64,000 nucleotides of DNA. Source: Paenibacillus helianthi. Lineage in GTDB: Bacteria > Bacillota > Bacilli > Paenibacillales > Paenibacillaceae. This document shows, piece by piece, positions 8,243 through 15,877 of this stretch. Where the stretch lies: NCBI RefSeq assembly GCF_001909055.1, contig NZ_LVWI01000053.1, positions 1 to 64,000 on the forward strand, read 5' to 3'. The notes under the pieces were generated by a model. The model was not told the DNA's origin. It saw nothing but the letters and a program-made list of their open reading frames with translations, and made no database searches. Every line of letters starts with the position of its first letter. Positions within the stretch are counted from its first letter, which is position 1. A program made the translations under genes and the position numbers.

Positions 8243-8935
8243 TTATTTATGCAATCCGCATTCAGTCTTGTCCGATCCGGACCATCTTCCCGCACGTGGA
8301 TCTTCACCTGGCATCACCGCCCGTGTGCATTGCTCGCAGCCGATGCTCGGAAAATTACGGTCATGTAAAGGGTTATACACAACATCATTCTCACGGATAT
8401 AGTTCCATACATCCTCTGTGGTCCAGTTAGCAATCGGATTAAATTTAACAAGACCGAACTTATTATCGTATTCGACTTTTTTGGAATTGGCGCGAGTTGG
8501 TGCCTGATCACGGCGAATTCCTGTAATCCAGGCATCATACTGTGAAAGAATCCGGGTAAGCGGTTCTACCTTACGGATCGCGCAGCATTGGTTGGGATCG
8601 GTATTCCATAGTGCCTCACCGTACTGAACCGCCTGTTCCTCCGGTGTAATTTGTGGGGATACGCGAACAAACTCCATTCCGTATTTTTCAGCCATCACAT
8701 CTCTTGTCTCATACGTTTCCTTGAAATGATAATCTGTATCCAGATAAAAAACGTCTGTTGAGGGACTAACTTTCTGCAGCATATCAACGAGCACTACATC
8801 TTCAGCACCGAAGCTGCAGGCAAAGGTTATATTAGGAAAGGTATCTACGGCCCAGCGGATGATTTCCTCCGGCGTTGCATTTTCTAATTCCTCGGCCTTA
8901 ACTCTGATTAAATCTTCTTTCTCCATTAAGTTCAT
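8243..8935 (-). CDS. cysH: phosphoadenylyl/adenylyl-sulfate reductase (thioredoxin), APS-type
   Basis: A 230-residue reductase converting APS (or PAPS) to sulfite with thioredoxin. The P-loop-like SFGAEDVV and the GIRRDQAPTR motif identify the CysH family. The two cysteine pairs, NQCCAIRKVEPL and GCEQCTRAV, are the ligands of the [4Fe-4S] cluster found in APS-type enzymes, and the ECGLH tail carries the catalytic cysteine. Plain PAPS reductases lack the cluster, so APS is the likely substrate; this fits the absence of APS kinase next door. The start at 8935 follows GGAGGAG; the frame is open up to 8998 but lacks a ribosome binding site there. First gene of the cysH-sat unit. Confidence 0.94.
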   Translation of the reverse strand: MNLMEKEDLIRVKAEELENATPEEIIRWAVDTFPNITFACSFGAEDVVLVDMLQKVSPSTDVFYLDTDYHFKETYETRDVMAEKYGMEFVRVSPQITPEEQAVQYGEALWNTDPNQCCAIRKVEPLTRILSQYDAWITGIRRDQAPTRANSKKVEYDNKFGLVKFNPIANWTTEDVWNYIRENDVVYNPLHDRNFPSIGCEQCTRAVMPGEDPRAGRWSGSDKTECGLHK

Positions 8936-9003
8936 TAATATGCTCCTCCATCCTGGTATCTCATTAAACACTAAAACCTCAATACCCGCTAATTCCAACT
9001 AAT

Positions 9004-9043
9004 CTTATATGGAATAGTATAAGGCATTCGGGACCGAAGTCAA
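9004..9043 (-). promoter_or_regulatory. cysH-sat promoter with overlapping inverted repeat
   Basis: On the minus strand TTGACT (9038-9043) and TATACT (9016-9021) are spaced by 16 nt. The perfect inverted repeat CTTATA-N8-TATAAG (9004-9023) overlaps the -10 and start site, a typical operator position. No SAM riboswitch or T-box was seen between it and cysH. The regulator is unknown; a sulfur repressor such as CymR is a guess. Confidence 0.65.
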
Positions 9044-9252
9044 TGGTTTTATCCATTTTGGGTGAAAGTTTTGAATGCATACAAAGCCCCGCAGCTTCTC
9101 AAGAGTTTTCGGAGAAAAAAAGCAGCCCTACCGGAATCCGGCAGAGCCAAAGCAGGCATGAAATATTACATACTAACTCGGGATATCTATAGTGTAATGG
9201 GGAAATGTTTTTGGAGTATTTTGGATGATGGGGAATTGAATTAAAAGTAAAC

Positions 9253-9284
9253 AAAAAGCCCCTGACCATAAAGGCCAGAGGCTT
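9253..9284 (-). terminator. rho-independent terminator after rpsI
   Basis: The minus strand reads AAGCCTCTGGCC-loop-GGTCAGGGGCTTTTTG, a GC-rich stem with a T5 tail, 25 nt beyond the rpsI stop. Between it and the cysH promoter (9044-9252) I see no supported gene; the plus-strand frame from 9062 lacks a ribosome binding site. Confidence 0.88.
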
Positions 9285-9308
9285 GATTTCCTTGATATAC
9301 AAGGGATA

Positions 9309-9701
9309 TTAACGTTTCGAGAACTGTGGAGCACGACGAGCCGCTTTGAGGCCGTATTTCTTACGTTCCTTCATACGTGGGTCACGAGTCAGGAAGCCGG
9401 CTTTCTTCAGAGCACCGCGATATTCAGGGTCAACTTTGAGTAATGCACGGGAAATCCCGTGACGAATTGCTCCAGCTTGACCGGAAATGCCGCCACCATG
9501 TGCAAGAACGATTACATCGTAGTTGCCCAGAGTTTCAGTCAGGTTCAAAGGTTGTCTTACGATCATCTTCAGTGTTTCCACACCGAAATATTCGTCCATC
9601 TCGCGTTTGTTAATGACAATGCGTCCTTCACCCGGTACAAGGCGAACACGTGCTACCGAATGTTTACGACGACCTGTCCCATAGTATTGTACTTGTGCCA
9701 T
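9309..9701 (-). CDS. rpsI: 30S ribosomal protein S9
   Basis: A 130-residue S9 protein, full length for Bacillales. It binds the 3' major domain of 16S rRNA in the small-subunit head, and its basic C-terminal tail (ARRAPQFSKR) reaches toward the P-site tRNA. It is 20 nt downstream of rplM, forming the conserved L13-S9 operon, and ends at the terminator 9253-9284. AGGAGGA lies upstream of the ATG. Confidence 0.98.
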   Translation of the reverse strand: MAQVQYYGTGRRKHSVARVRLVPGEGRIVINKREMDEYFGVETLKMIVRQPLNLTETLGNYDVIVLAHGGGISGQAGAIRHGISRALLKVDPEYRGALKKAGFLTRDPRMKERKKYGLKAARRAPQFSKR

Positions 9702-9721
9702 GAAACTGTCCTCCTCTATTC

Positions 9722-10159
9722 TTATCCGCGAAGTTCGTAAACTTCAGGTTTTTGTGCTGCATGTGGATGTTCAGCGCCAGCATATACTTTGAGTCTCAGT
9801 TTCATGTGATCCCCTTGACGAGTCTTAGGAATCATGCCGTGAACTGCGAATTCAATCATACGCTCAGGTCTGGTTTTGATCAGGTCTTCTGCAACAGTAA
9901 CCTTCAGACCGCCTGGGTGCATCGAGTGACGGTAGTATTTCTTGTTTTGCATTTTCTTGCCGGTCAGGTGAATCTTCTCAGCGTTGATAACAATTACGAA
10001 ATCTCCAGTATCAACATGTGGAGTGAATTGCGGTTTGTGTTTGCCACGGATCAGAGCAGCGGCTTCGCTTGCCAAACGACCAAGTGTTTTGCCTTCGGCA
10101 TCAATGATGTGCCAATTGCGTTCAACTTCGTTCGGCTTCGCCATATAGGTGGTACGCAT
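9722..10159 (-). CDS. rplM: 50S ribosomal protein L13
   Basis: A 145-residue L13, an early-assembly protein of the large subunit. The conserved LGRLASEAA, GKHKPQFTPHVDTGDFV and HPGGLK segments are all present. AAGGAGG is 8 nt before the ATG. It heads the rplM-rpsI operon and carries a structured leader just upstream, which in Firmicutes is thought to mediate autoregulation by L13. Confidence 0.98.
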   Translation of the reverse strand: MRTTYMAKPNEVERNWHIIDAEGKTLGRLASEAAALIRGKHKPQFTPHVDTGDFVIVINAEKIHLTGKKMQNKKYYRHSMHPGGLKVTVAEDLIKTRPERMIEFAVHGMIPKTRQGDHMKLRLKVYAGAEHPHAAQKPEVYELRG

Positions 10160-10305
10160 GAATGTTTCCTCCTTGTTCTCGTACGAAAATCATCTGTTTC
10201 GTATATCTTGTTTCTCATTGGATTACAATTATGTGAGTTAAGAAAAACTTGTTTGTTGGCATTCTCTTGATCGGGGCTGTGGGATAGCCATCAAGAAAAC
10301 ACAAC
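10160..10305 (-). promoter_or_regulatory. L13 leader-type 5' untranslated RNA
   Basis: The roughly 145-nt leader of rplM contains a two-tier hairpin at 10262-10298: an outer TTCTTGAT/ATCAAGA stem enclosing GGCT-ATCCCAC-AGCC. Its position and shape match the L13 leader family described upstream of rplM in Firmicutes. I identified it by structure and context, not by a covariance-model search. Confidence 0.65.
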
Positions 10306-10309
10306 TTTT

Positions 10310-10338
10310 ATATTACAGCATAAACATAACTAGCGCAA
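10310..10338 (-). promoter_or_regulatory. rplM-rpsI promoter
   Basis: TTGCGC (10333-10338) and TAATAT (10310-10315) on the minus strand are separated by 17 nt; the start site would lie a few nt upstream of the L13 leader hairpin. It sits between the truA stop and rplM. Confidence 0.7.
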
Positions 10339-10392
10339 GTGATTTCTTATATTCAACGCATAATATTTTATAAATACAAATGCACTGAACAT

Positions 10393-11172
10393 CTAGCTAC
10401 CTGCTTCGTCATATTCCACACTCCACAGTGCTAATCCCTTAGCTACAGCCGTAGGCCCCGCTTCTGCACGGTCGCAGGCAGCAAGAATATCGGCAACCGC
10501 CTCTGCACGAATCTTACCTTCCCCTACATGAATCAGCGTTCCCATAATAATGCGAACCATATGCTGTAGAAAGCCACTGCCTGTAATATAGGTATGAATT
10601 ACTCCCTGGTCTGCAGATCCGTTCCGGCACATACTGAGATCAAGCTCCATATGCGCCTCAAAAATCGTCCGGACATGTGAAGTCTTCGTAGATTTCCTTG
10701 ATGCGAACGACGTGAAGTCATGGGTGCCTACAATATGGGCCAGACCTTGCTGCATTGCAGAGATATCAAGCTTCACCGGATGATGATGCTGCCATCGCCG
10801 CTGGAATGGATCCGGGAAACGGTTGCCATTAATCGTATACCGATAGGTTTTGCGCTTAGCTCCTCTACGAGAGTGAAACTCTAGCGGTACCTCCTGTGCC
10901 TCAGTGACTACGATATCCTGGGGCAGCCGTGCATTCAAGGCCAAGCACCAACGCTCTAACGGGATCTTGGAAGAGGTAAGGAAGTTAAACGGCTGGCCAT
11001 AAGCATGCACACCTGCATCAGTCCGTCCTGAGCCCGTTATTTTGAGTTTCTCGCCGGTCAGATGCAGTATGGCATGTTCAACATGGTCCTGTATCGTATT
11101 GCCCTGAGGCTGGGTCTGAAAGCCATCATAGCGGGTACCGTCATAATTGACCTTCATCAATAGATTACGCAT
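10393..11172 (-). CDS. truA: tRNA pseudouridine synthase A
   Basis: A 259-residue TruA that converts U38-U40 of tRNA anticodon arms to pseudouridine. The catalytic aspartate lies in SGRTDAGVHA, and the conserved MKVNYDGTRYDGFQ start and MVRIIMGTLIHVGEGKI segment are present. The start at 11172 follows AAAGGAAG with 8-nt spacing; the first codon of the longer frame (11199) has none. In B. subtilis ecfA1, ecfA2 and ecfT separate rplQ and truA, but here truA follows rplQ after 222 nt with a terminator between. Confidence 0.96.
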   Translation of the reverse strand: MRNLLMKVNYDGTRYDGFQTQPQGNTIQDHVEHAILHLTGEKLKITGSGRTDAGVHAYGQPFNFLTSSKIPLERWCLALNARLPQDIVVTEAQEVPLEFHSRRGAKRKTYRYTINGNRFPDPFQRRWQHHHPVKLDISAMQQGLAHIVGTHDFTSFASRKSTKTSHVRTIFEAHMELDLSMCRNGSADQGVIHTYITGSGFLQHMVRIIMGTLIHVGEGKIRAEAVADILAACDRAEAGPTAVAKGLALWSVEYDEAGS

Positions 11173-11220
11173 TTCCGTTCTTCCTTTCAGCGGTTCCAAA
11201 CTACATCACCATTCGTCTTC

Positions 11221-11247
11221 AAAAAAAAAGAGCCCCGGCAGGAGCTC
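11221..11247 (-). terminator. rho-independent terminator of the spc/alpha cluster
   Basis: On the minus strand GAGCTCC pairs with GGGGCTC over a 4-nt loop and is followed by nine T residues (11221-11229). It ends the long ribosomal transcript downstream of rplQ and lies just ahead of truA. Confidence 0.92.
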
Positions 11248-11278
11248 CTTCTATTCTATACAAGGTGATTCCCGCGGA

Positions 11279-11317
11279 TATTGTACGGCAGGGCCTAAAT
11301 GCCCCTGCAGCACAATA
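11279..11317. other. long imperfect hairpin between rplQ and truA
   Basis: TATTGT (11279-11284) pairs with ACAATA (11312-11317) and GCAGGG (11288-11293) with CCCTGC (11303-11308), separated by a 3x3 internal loop. There is no T-tract on either strand, so it is not a standard terminator. It stands in the place occupied by ecf genes in related bacteria. Function unknown. Confidence 0.5.
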
Positions 11318-11394
11318 ACGTTAAATACTTCTCTGCCCATACTACATAGAGCATGTGCGATAAGGGGTACATCCGGAAATCATAACTTGTGATC

Positions 11395-11760
11395 CTACGC
11401 GCGGTCTACCAATTCAAGATAAACCATAGGCGCAGCATCGCCACGACGAGGTCCCAGCTTCAGGATACGAGTGTATCCGCCTGGACGCTCTGTGTAACGA
11501 GGAGCAATGTCAGAGAACAATTTTTGGATTGCATCCTGTTCACCGTCTACAGTCTCACGGCGGACAAATGCTGCTACTTGACGACGAGCATGAAGATCGC
11601 CCTTTTTCGCTTTAGTGATCAGCTTTTCAGCGATAGAACGAACTTCTTTCGCTTTAGCTTCTGTTGTTTGGATACGCTCATAAAGAAACAGATCCGTTAC
11701 CATGTCCCGGAACAATGCTTTACGCGCACTGGAATCACGGCCCAACTTTTGGTATGCCAT
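11395..11760 (-). CDS. rplQ: 50S ribosomal protein L17
   Basis: A 121-residue L17, full length, with the N-terminal MAYQKLGRDSSARKALFRDM and the C-terminal RRGDAAPMVYLELV conserved. It is located near the exit of the peptide tunnel on the large subunit. It is the last gene of the alpha operon, 34 nt after rpoA, and AAGGAGG precedes its ATG. Confidence 0.98.
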   Translation of the reverse strand: MAYQKLGRDSSARKALFRDMVTDLFLYERIQTTEAKAKEVRSIAEKLITKAKKGDLHARRQVAAFVRRETVDGEQDAIQKLFSDIAPRYTERPGGYTRILKLGPRRGDAAPMVYLELVDRA

Positions 11761-11794
11761 TTGTTTTCCCTCCTTTACTCAAGCAATCTGCCAG

Positions 11795-12739
11795 CTATTC
11801 TTCTGTACGGAGTCCCAAACCAAGTTCCTCAAGCTTCTCTTGAACTTCTTCCAAAGATTTGCGGCCCAGGTTACGGACCTTCATCATATCTTCTTCAGTT
11901 TTCGTAGTCAGCTCTTGCACGGTATTAATACCGGCACGTTTGAGGCAGTTGTAAGAACGCACAGAAAGATCAAGCTCTTCGATTGTCATCTCAAGCACTT
12001 TTTCTTTTTTGTCTTCTTCTTTTTCCACCATAATTTCGGCGTCTTTCGCTTCGTCCGTAAGACCTACGAACAAAACGAGGTGCTCGTTCAAAATTTTGGC
12101 TCCCAGGCTAACAGCTTCTTCCGGTCTGATACTGCCGTCCGTCCAAATTTCCATCGTCAACTTGTCATAGTTGGTCACTTGACCTACACGAGTATTGTCG
12201 ATGCCATAATTCACACGGGAGATAGGCGTATAGATGGAATCCACCGGGATAACTCCGATGGGCTGATCGTCGCGCTTGTTACGGTCCGCTTGGACGTAAC
12301 CGCGGCCACGGCCTGCAAAAATTCGCATGTGAAGTCTCGCGCCAGGTCCCAGCGTTGCAATATGAAGATCCGGGTTCAGGATCTCAACATCGCTGTCCGC
12401 ACGGATATCACCTGCGGTAACGATGCCTTCACCTTCAGCATCAATCTCGAACACTTTCTCTTCGTCTGAATGGATTTTCAGGGAAAGAGCTTTAAGGTTC
12501 AGAATGATTTCCGTCACATCTTCCATTACGCCAGGAACGGTCGAGAACTCATGCAGAACGCCGTCAATTTGGACCGAAGTCACTGCGGCTCCCGGAAGGG
12601 AGGAAAGCAAGATCCGGCGAAGCGAGTTCCCCAGAGTCGTGCCATATCCACGTTCCAGCGGTTCAACTACGAATTTCCCATAGGTTCCTTCATCATTGGC
12701 TTCTACGGTCTCAATCTTCGGCTTTTCGATTTCTATCAC
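11795..12739 (-). CDS. rpoA: DNA-directed RNA polymerase alpha subunit
   Basis: A 314-residue alpha subunit. The N-terminal assembly domain (roughly 1-230) has the conserved GTTLGNSLRRILLSSLPGAA motif; a linker rich in Glu and Lys leads to the C-terminal domain with DLSVRSYNCLKRAGINTV, which binds UP elements and activators. The start is GTG at 12739. In the operon rpsM-rpsK-rpoA-rplQ, as in B. subtilis. Confidence 0.98.
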   Translation of the reverse strand: MIEIEKPKIETVEANDEGTYGKFVVEPLERGYGTTLGNSLRRILLSSLPGAAVTSVQIDGVLHEFSTVPGVMEDVTEIILNLKALSLKIHSDEEKVFEIDAEGEGIVTAGDIRADSDVEILNPDLHIATLGPGARLHMRIFAGRGRGYVQADRNKRDDQPIGVIPVDSIYTPISRVNYGIDNTRVGQVTNYDKLTMEIWTDGSIRPEEAVSLGAKILNEHLVLFVGLTDEAKDAEIMVEKEEDKKEKVLEMTIEELDLSVRSYNCLKRAGINTVQELTTKTEEDMMKVRNLGRKSLEEVQEKLEELGLGLRTEE

Positions 12740-12870
12740 GAGTGTACCCCTCCTTCAAACGTCGCTCCTATATGAAACTGTCACCCCATCAGGTGTATCA
12801 TGTAGTATGCCTAAACACCTATTATTAGCAGATGCGTCAGAATTATACCACAATCACAATTCTGATTTCA

Positions 12871-13266
12871 CTATACGCGGCGACGCTTCGGCGGACGGCA
12901 TCCATTGTGAGGAACCGGAGTTACGTCTTTAATGAGGTTTACTTCAAGGCCAGCGGCCTGAAGGGAACGGATGGCTGCTTCGCGGCCCGCGCCCGGTCCT
13001 TTAACCATAACTTCAACGGACTTCATGCCGTGTTCCATAGCTGCTTTTGCAGCAGTTTCGGCTGCCATTTGCGCTGCAAATGGAGTCGATTTACGGGAAC
13101 CTTTAAATCCTTGACCGCCGGAGCTTGCCCAGGAAATTGCATTTCCGTGAGGGTCCGTGATCGTAACGATAGTGTTGTTGAACGTGGAACGGATGTGTGC
13201 CACGCCAGACTCGATATTTTTCCGGTCGCGACGTTTAGTACGTACGACTTTTTTCGGTTTAGCCAT
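12871..13266 (-). CDS. rpsK: 30S ribosomal protein S11
   Basis: A 131-residue S11 of the small-subunit platform, near the Shine-Dalgarno/E site. The central NNTIVTITDPHGNAISWAS motif and the C-terminal PHNGCRPPKRRRV are conserved. It lies 19 nt downstream of rpsM. The 131-nt gap before rpoA holds no gene. Confidence 0.98.
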   Translation of the reverse strand: MAKPKKVVRTKRRDRKNIESGVAHIRSTFNNTIVTITDPHGNAISWASSGGQGFKGSRKSTPFAAQMAAETAAKAAMEHGMKSVEVMVKGPGAGREAAIRSLQAAGLEVNLIKDVTPVPHNGCRPPKRRRV

Positions 13267-13285
13267 TGTCTCTTATCACCTCTTC

Positions 13286-13654
13286 TTATTTCTTTTTGTT
13301 TGCTACCGTACGACGCGGGCCTTTCCGGGTACGGGCATTCGTTTTAGTACGTTGACCGCGAACAGGCAATCCACGACGGTGACGAACACCGCGGTAACAG
13401 CCGATCTCAGTAAGACGTTTAATATTCAAGGAAATTTCACGACGAAGGTCACCTTCAACCTTAACTTCTTTGTCGATCGTTTCACGCAGTTTGCTGACTT
13501 CATCTTCCGTCAAATCACGGACACGTGTGTTAACGTCAATGCCTGTTTCATTAAGAATTTTCTGGGAAGTCGTTTTACCGATTCCGAAAATATAAGTCAA
13601 GGCGATCTCAACGCGTTTATCACGTGGCAAATCCACTCCAGCTATACGAGCCAT
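13286..13654 (-). CDS. rpsM: 30S ribosomal protein S13
   Basis: A 122-residue S13 of the 30S head, which forms bridges to the large subunit and touches P-site tRNA. The N-terminal MARIAGVDLPRDKRVEIALT and the basic RGLPVRGQRTKTNARTRKG tail are typical. It follows rpmJ in the conserved infA-rpmJ-rpsM order. Confidence 0.98.
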   Translation of the reverse strand: MARIAGVDLPRDKRVEIALTYIFGIGKTTSQKILNETGIDVNTRVRDLTEDEVSKLRETIDKEVKVEGDLRREISLNIKRLTEIGCYRGVRHRRGLPVRGQRTKTNARTRKGPRRTVANKKK

Positions 13655-13673
13655 TTTACGCTACACCCCCTTC

Positions 13674-13787
13674 TTAACCTTGTTTTTGTTTGTGTTTCGG
13701 ATTTTCGCAAATTACCATAACAGTCCCTTTGCGGCGGATGACTTTGCATTTTTCGCAAATGGGCTTTACAGAAGGTCTTACCTTCAT
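13674..13787 (-). CDS. rpmJ: 50S ribosomal protein L36
   Basis: A 37-residue L36, read directly from the minus strand: MKVRPSVKPICEKCKVIR followed by the rest of the zinc-binding protein. The zinc ligands are CEKC at residues 11-14, a third Cys at 27 and a His at 32, so this is the zinc-containing (C+) type. GGAGGT lies 6 nt upstream of the ATG at 13787, and TAA is at 13674-13676. It sits between infA and rpsM. Confidence 0.97.
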   Translation of the reverse strand: MKVRPSVKPICEKCKVIRRKGTVMVICENPKHKQKQG

Positions 13788-13840
13788 GTTAATTACCTCC
13801 TCAAAGTTTTGCGAAGCAAAACTTTTGTTGTAGTTCCCAT

Positions 13841-14056
13841 CTATTTACGGTAAGTTATACGTCCTTTTGATAAATCATAAGGCGATAACTGCACGACCAC
13901 TTTGTCTCCGGTTAGGATACGGATAAAGTGCATCCGCAATTTCCCGGACACATGGGCAAGTATTTGATGACCGTTCTCAAGCTCAACCTTAAATGTTGCA
14001 TTCGGCAACGGTTCAATGACCGTACCTTCCACTTCAATGACATCTTCCTTAGCCAC
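13841..14056 (-). CDS. infA: translation initiation factor IF-1
   Basis: A 71-residue single OB-fold protein that occupies the 30S A site during initiation. The conserved MAKEDVIEVEGTVIEPLPNA start and the KGRITYRK end are present; length is one residue short of the usual 72. It starts 3 nt after the preceding KOW-protein gene and belongs to the map-KOW-infA-rpmJ cluster. Confidence 0.98.
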   Translation of the reverse strand: MAKEDVIEVEGTVIEPLPNATFKVELENGHQILAHVSGKLRMHFIRILTGDKVVVQLSPYDLSKGRITYRK

Positions 14057-14058
14057 AG

Positions 14059-14367
14059 TTAGTCTCCTTTCTCATAAGCACTTTTTCCAGCAGGTGTAGC
14101 ATACTTCATGACTGCAAAACGCAGCTTTCCGTTCGTTACCCGGCCGGTTTCTTCCAAACTGTTCACAATCTCACTGCTGATGAAGGGTATGAGCTCCAAA
14201 TGCTGAATATTCTTCTTCTTCGGTGCATCAAACTTGCGTTTGTCTCCATCGGCAATATATACAAATCTGCTATCAACAACTGCGATAACAACGGCAGCCT
14301 CTCCGGCATCTTTGCCTTTGAGAATTCTCACGATTTGACCAATCTGCGGGCTGCTCCCAGTATTCAC
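14059..14367 (-). CDS. KOW-domain RNA-binding protein
   Basis: A 102-residue protein with an N-terminal KOW motif (PQIGQIVRILKGKDAGEAAVV) of the L14e/L27e type, followed by DKRKFDAPKKKNIQHLELI. B. subtilis has a similar short protein (YbzG) at the same site between map and infA, and such proteins are presumed to bind rRNA or ribosomes. The GTG start at 14367 follows AGGTGAT. It overlaps neither neighbour (3 nt to infA, 12 nt to map). Function is inferred from the domain and place. Confidence 0.85.
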   Translation of the reverse strand: MNTGSSPQIGQIVRILKGKDAGEAAVVIAVVDSRFVYIADGDKRKFDAPKKKNIQHLELIPFISSEIVNSLEETGRVTNGKLRFAVMKYATPAGKSAYEKGD

Positions 14368-14378
14368 GTGAAGATCAC

Positions 14379-15131
14379 CTACGCATTCAGTTTTGTGAAA
14401 ATTTCCATGCCGTCCGGTGTAACTGCTACTGTATGCTCAAAGTGAGCACAAAGTGAACCATCTACCGTAACGACCGTCCAGTTATCTTCCAGCGTTCTGA
14501 CATATCTGTCCCCTGCGTTAACCATCGGCTCAATCGCGAGCACCATACCCGGTTTCAGACGTGGTCCGCGGTCCGCTATGCCATAATTCGGAATTTGCGG
14601 TTCTTCATGCAGTTCTGCCCCAATGCCATGGCCAACATACTCGCGTACGACGGAGAATCCGGCATCCTCGATGTATTGTTGAATTGCATGGGAGATTGTA
14701 AACAAGCGCACATCCGGTTTGACTAACGCCAGTCCCGCGTACAAGGAGCCTTCCGTAACATCCAGCAGACGCTGGGCCTGTTCGGAAATGCTGCCCACCC
14801 CGTAAGTCCAGGCGGAATCACCGTGATAACCGCGGTACTCTGCACCAATGTCCAGCGTAACAATATCGCCTTCGACCAGTTTTCGCTTACCCGGAAATCC
14901 ATGCACCAATTGTTCGTTGACTGAAGCGCAAATGCTGGCAGGAAAACCGTTGTAACCTTTGAAAGACGGCACAGCACCTTGACTGCGAATGTATTGATCG
15001 GCGATTCTGTCGAGTTCTCCAGTCGTTACCCCAGGCTCAATGGCCTCAGCGATCAGACGGTGACTCTCGGCAACAATTCGACCAGCTTCCCTCATAAAGG
15101 CAAGTTCCTGTTCGGATTTACAAATGATCAT
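14379..15131 (-). CDS. map: methionine aminopeptidase, type I
   Basis: A 250-residue enzyme removing the N-terminal Met from nascent proteins. The metal site residues are visible: GDIVTLDIGAEYRGYHGDSA (two Asp), GHGIGAELHEEP (His), AIEPMV (Glu) and HFEHT (Glu). The start at 15131 is 4 nt past the adk stop and follows GAGGTTAATGTA; the longer frame from 15176 would overlap adk by 41 nt. Its cotranscription with secY-adk is conserved in Bacillales. Confidence 0.97.
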   Translation of the reverse strand: MIICKSEQELAFMREAGRIVAESHRLIAEAIEPGVTTGELDRIADQYIRSQGAVPSFKGYNGFPASICASVNEQLVHGFPGKRKLVEGDIVTLDIGAEYRGYHGDSAWTYGVGSISEQAQRLLDVTEGSLYAGLALVKPDVRLFTISHAIQQYIEDAGFSVVREYVGHGIGAELHEEPQIPNYGIADRGPRLKPGMVLAIEPMVNAGDRYVRTLEDNWTVVTVDGSLCAHFEHTVAVTPDGMEIFTKLNA

Positions 15132-15135
15132 TACA

Positions 15136-15780
15136 TTAACCTCGCAGCAAAGATACGATTTCGGAAGAAACGACATTGATTTCGTTTTCCCCGTTCACCT
15201 GACGCAAAAGACCTTTATTGTCATAAAACGCAAGCAGTGGCGCTGTCTTATTGTCATACTCGTCCAGACGCTTGCCTACACTTTCTTCGTTGTCATCCGG
15301 ACGTTGATACAATGCACCGCCATCAATATCGCAAATGCCTTCTTGCTTCGGCGGGTTGAAAATCAAATGGTAGGATGTCCCGCAAACAGTACAGATTCGG
15401 CGTCCGGTAAGGCGCGCCATCAACAGTCCACGGTCCACATTCAAGTTGATTACATGATCCAACGATCGATTCAAGCGGCTCAAGATATCTTCCAGCGCTT
15501 CCGCTTGCGAAAGGGTTCTTGGAAAGCCATCCAATAAGAAACCTTTTTCGCAATCGGACTGCTGCAGCCGTTCTTCAACAATTCCAATGGTCACATCATC
15601 AGGTACAAGCAGACCTTGATCGATATAAGATTTGGCCTTAAGTCCAACCGGAGTACCTTGCTTGATAGCCAAGCGGAAAGCATCACCTGTCGAAATATGA
15701 GGAATATCCAACTCTTTTACAACTACAGCAGCCTGTGTCCCCTTGCCTGCCCCAGGAGGGCCCATGAATAAAATGTTCAC
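15136..15780 (-). CDS. adk: adenylate kinase
   Basis: A 214-residue adenylate kinase interconverting ATP, AMP and ADP. The P-loop GPPGAGKGTQ is at residues 7-16, the DGFPR motif is present, and the lid holds the zinc ligands CTVCGTSYH...CDIDG typical of Gram-positive long-lid enzymes (the fourth ligand position is Asp). It uses a GTG start. It lies between secY and map. Confidence 0.98.
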   Translation of the reverse strand: MNILFMGPPGAGKGTQAAVVVKELDIPHISTGDAFRLAIKQGTPVGLKAKSYIDQGLLVPDDVTIGIVEERLQQSDCEKGFLLDGFPRTLSQAEALEDILSRLNRSLDHVINLNVDRGLLMARLTGRRICTVCGTSYHLIFNPPKQEGICDIDGGALYQRPDDNEESVGKRLDEYDNKTAPLLAFYDNKGLLRQVNGENEINVVSSEIVSLLRG

Positions 15781-15877
15781 GATTTCTCTTCACCCCCCAA
15801 AAGTTCGCCACCAAGCAAGAAACAGCACAATAGGTGCCGGGAAGTCTGTGAGTCTATGCTTCGCCGGAACCTATCGA

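Noticed and set aside
9062..9244. 60-codon plus-strand frame before the rpsI terminator
   Set aside because: GTG start without Shine-Dalgarno, no recognisable family, and composition typical of intergenic DNA.
8936..9300. SAM riboswitch ahead of cysH
   Set aside because: No conserved S-box core or terminator is present between the promoter and cysH.
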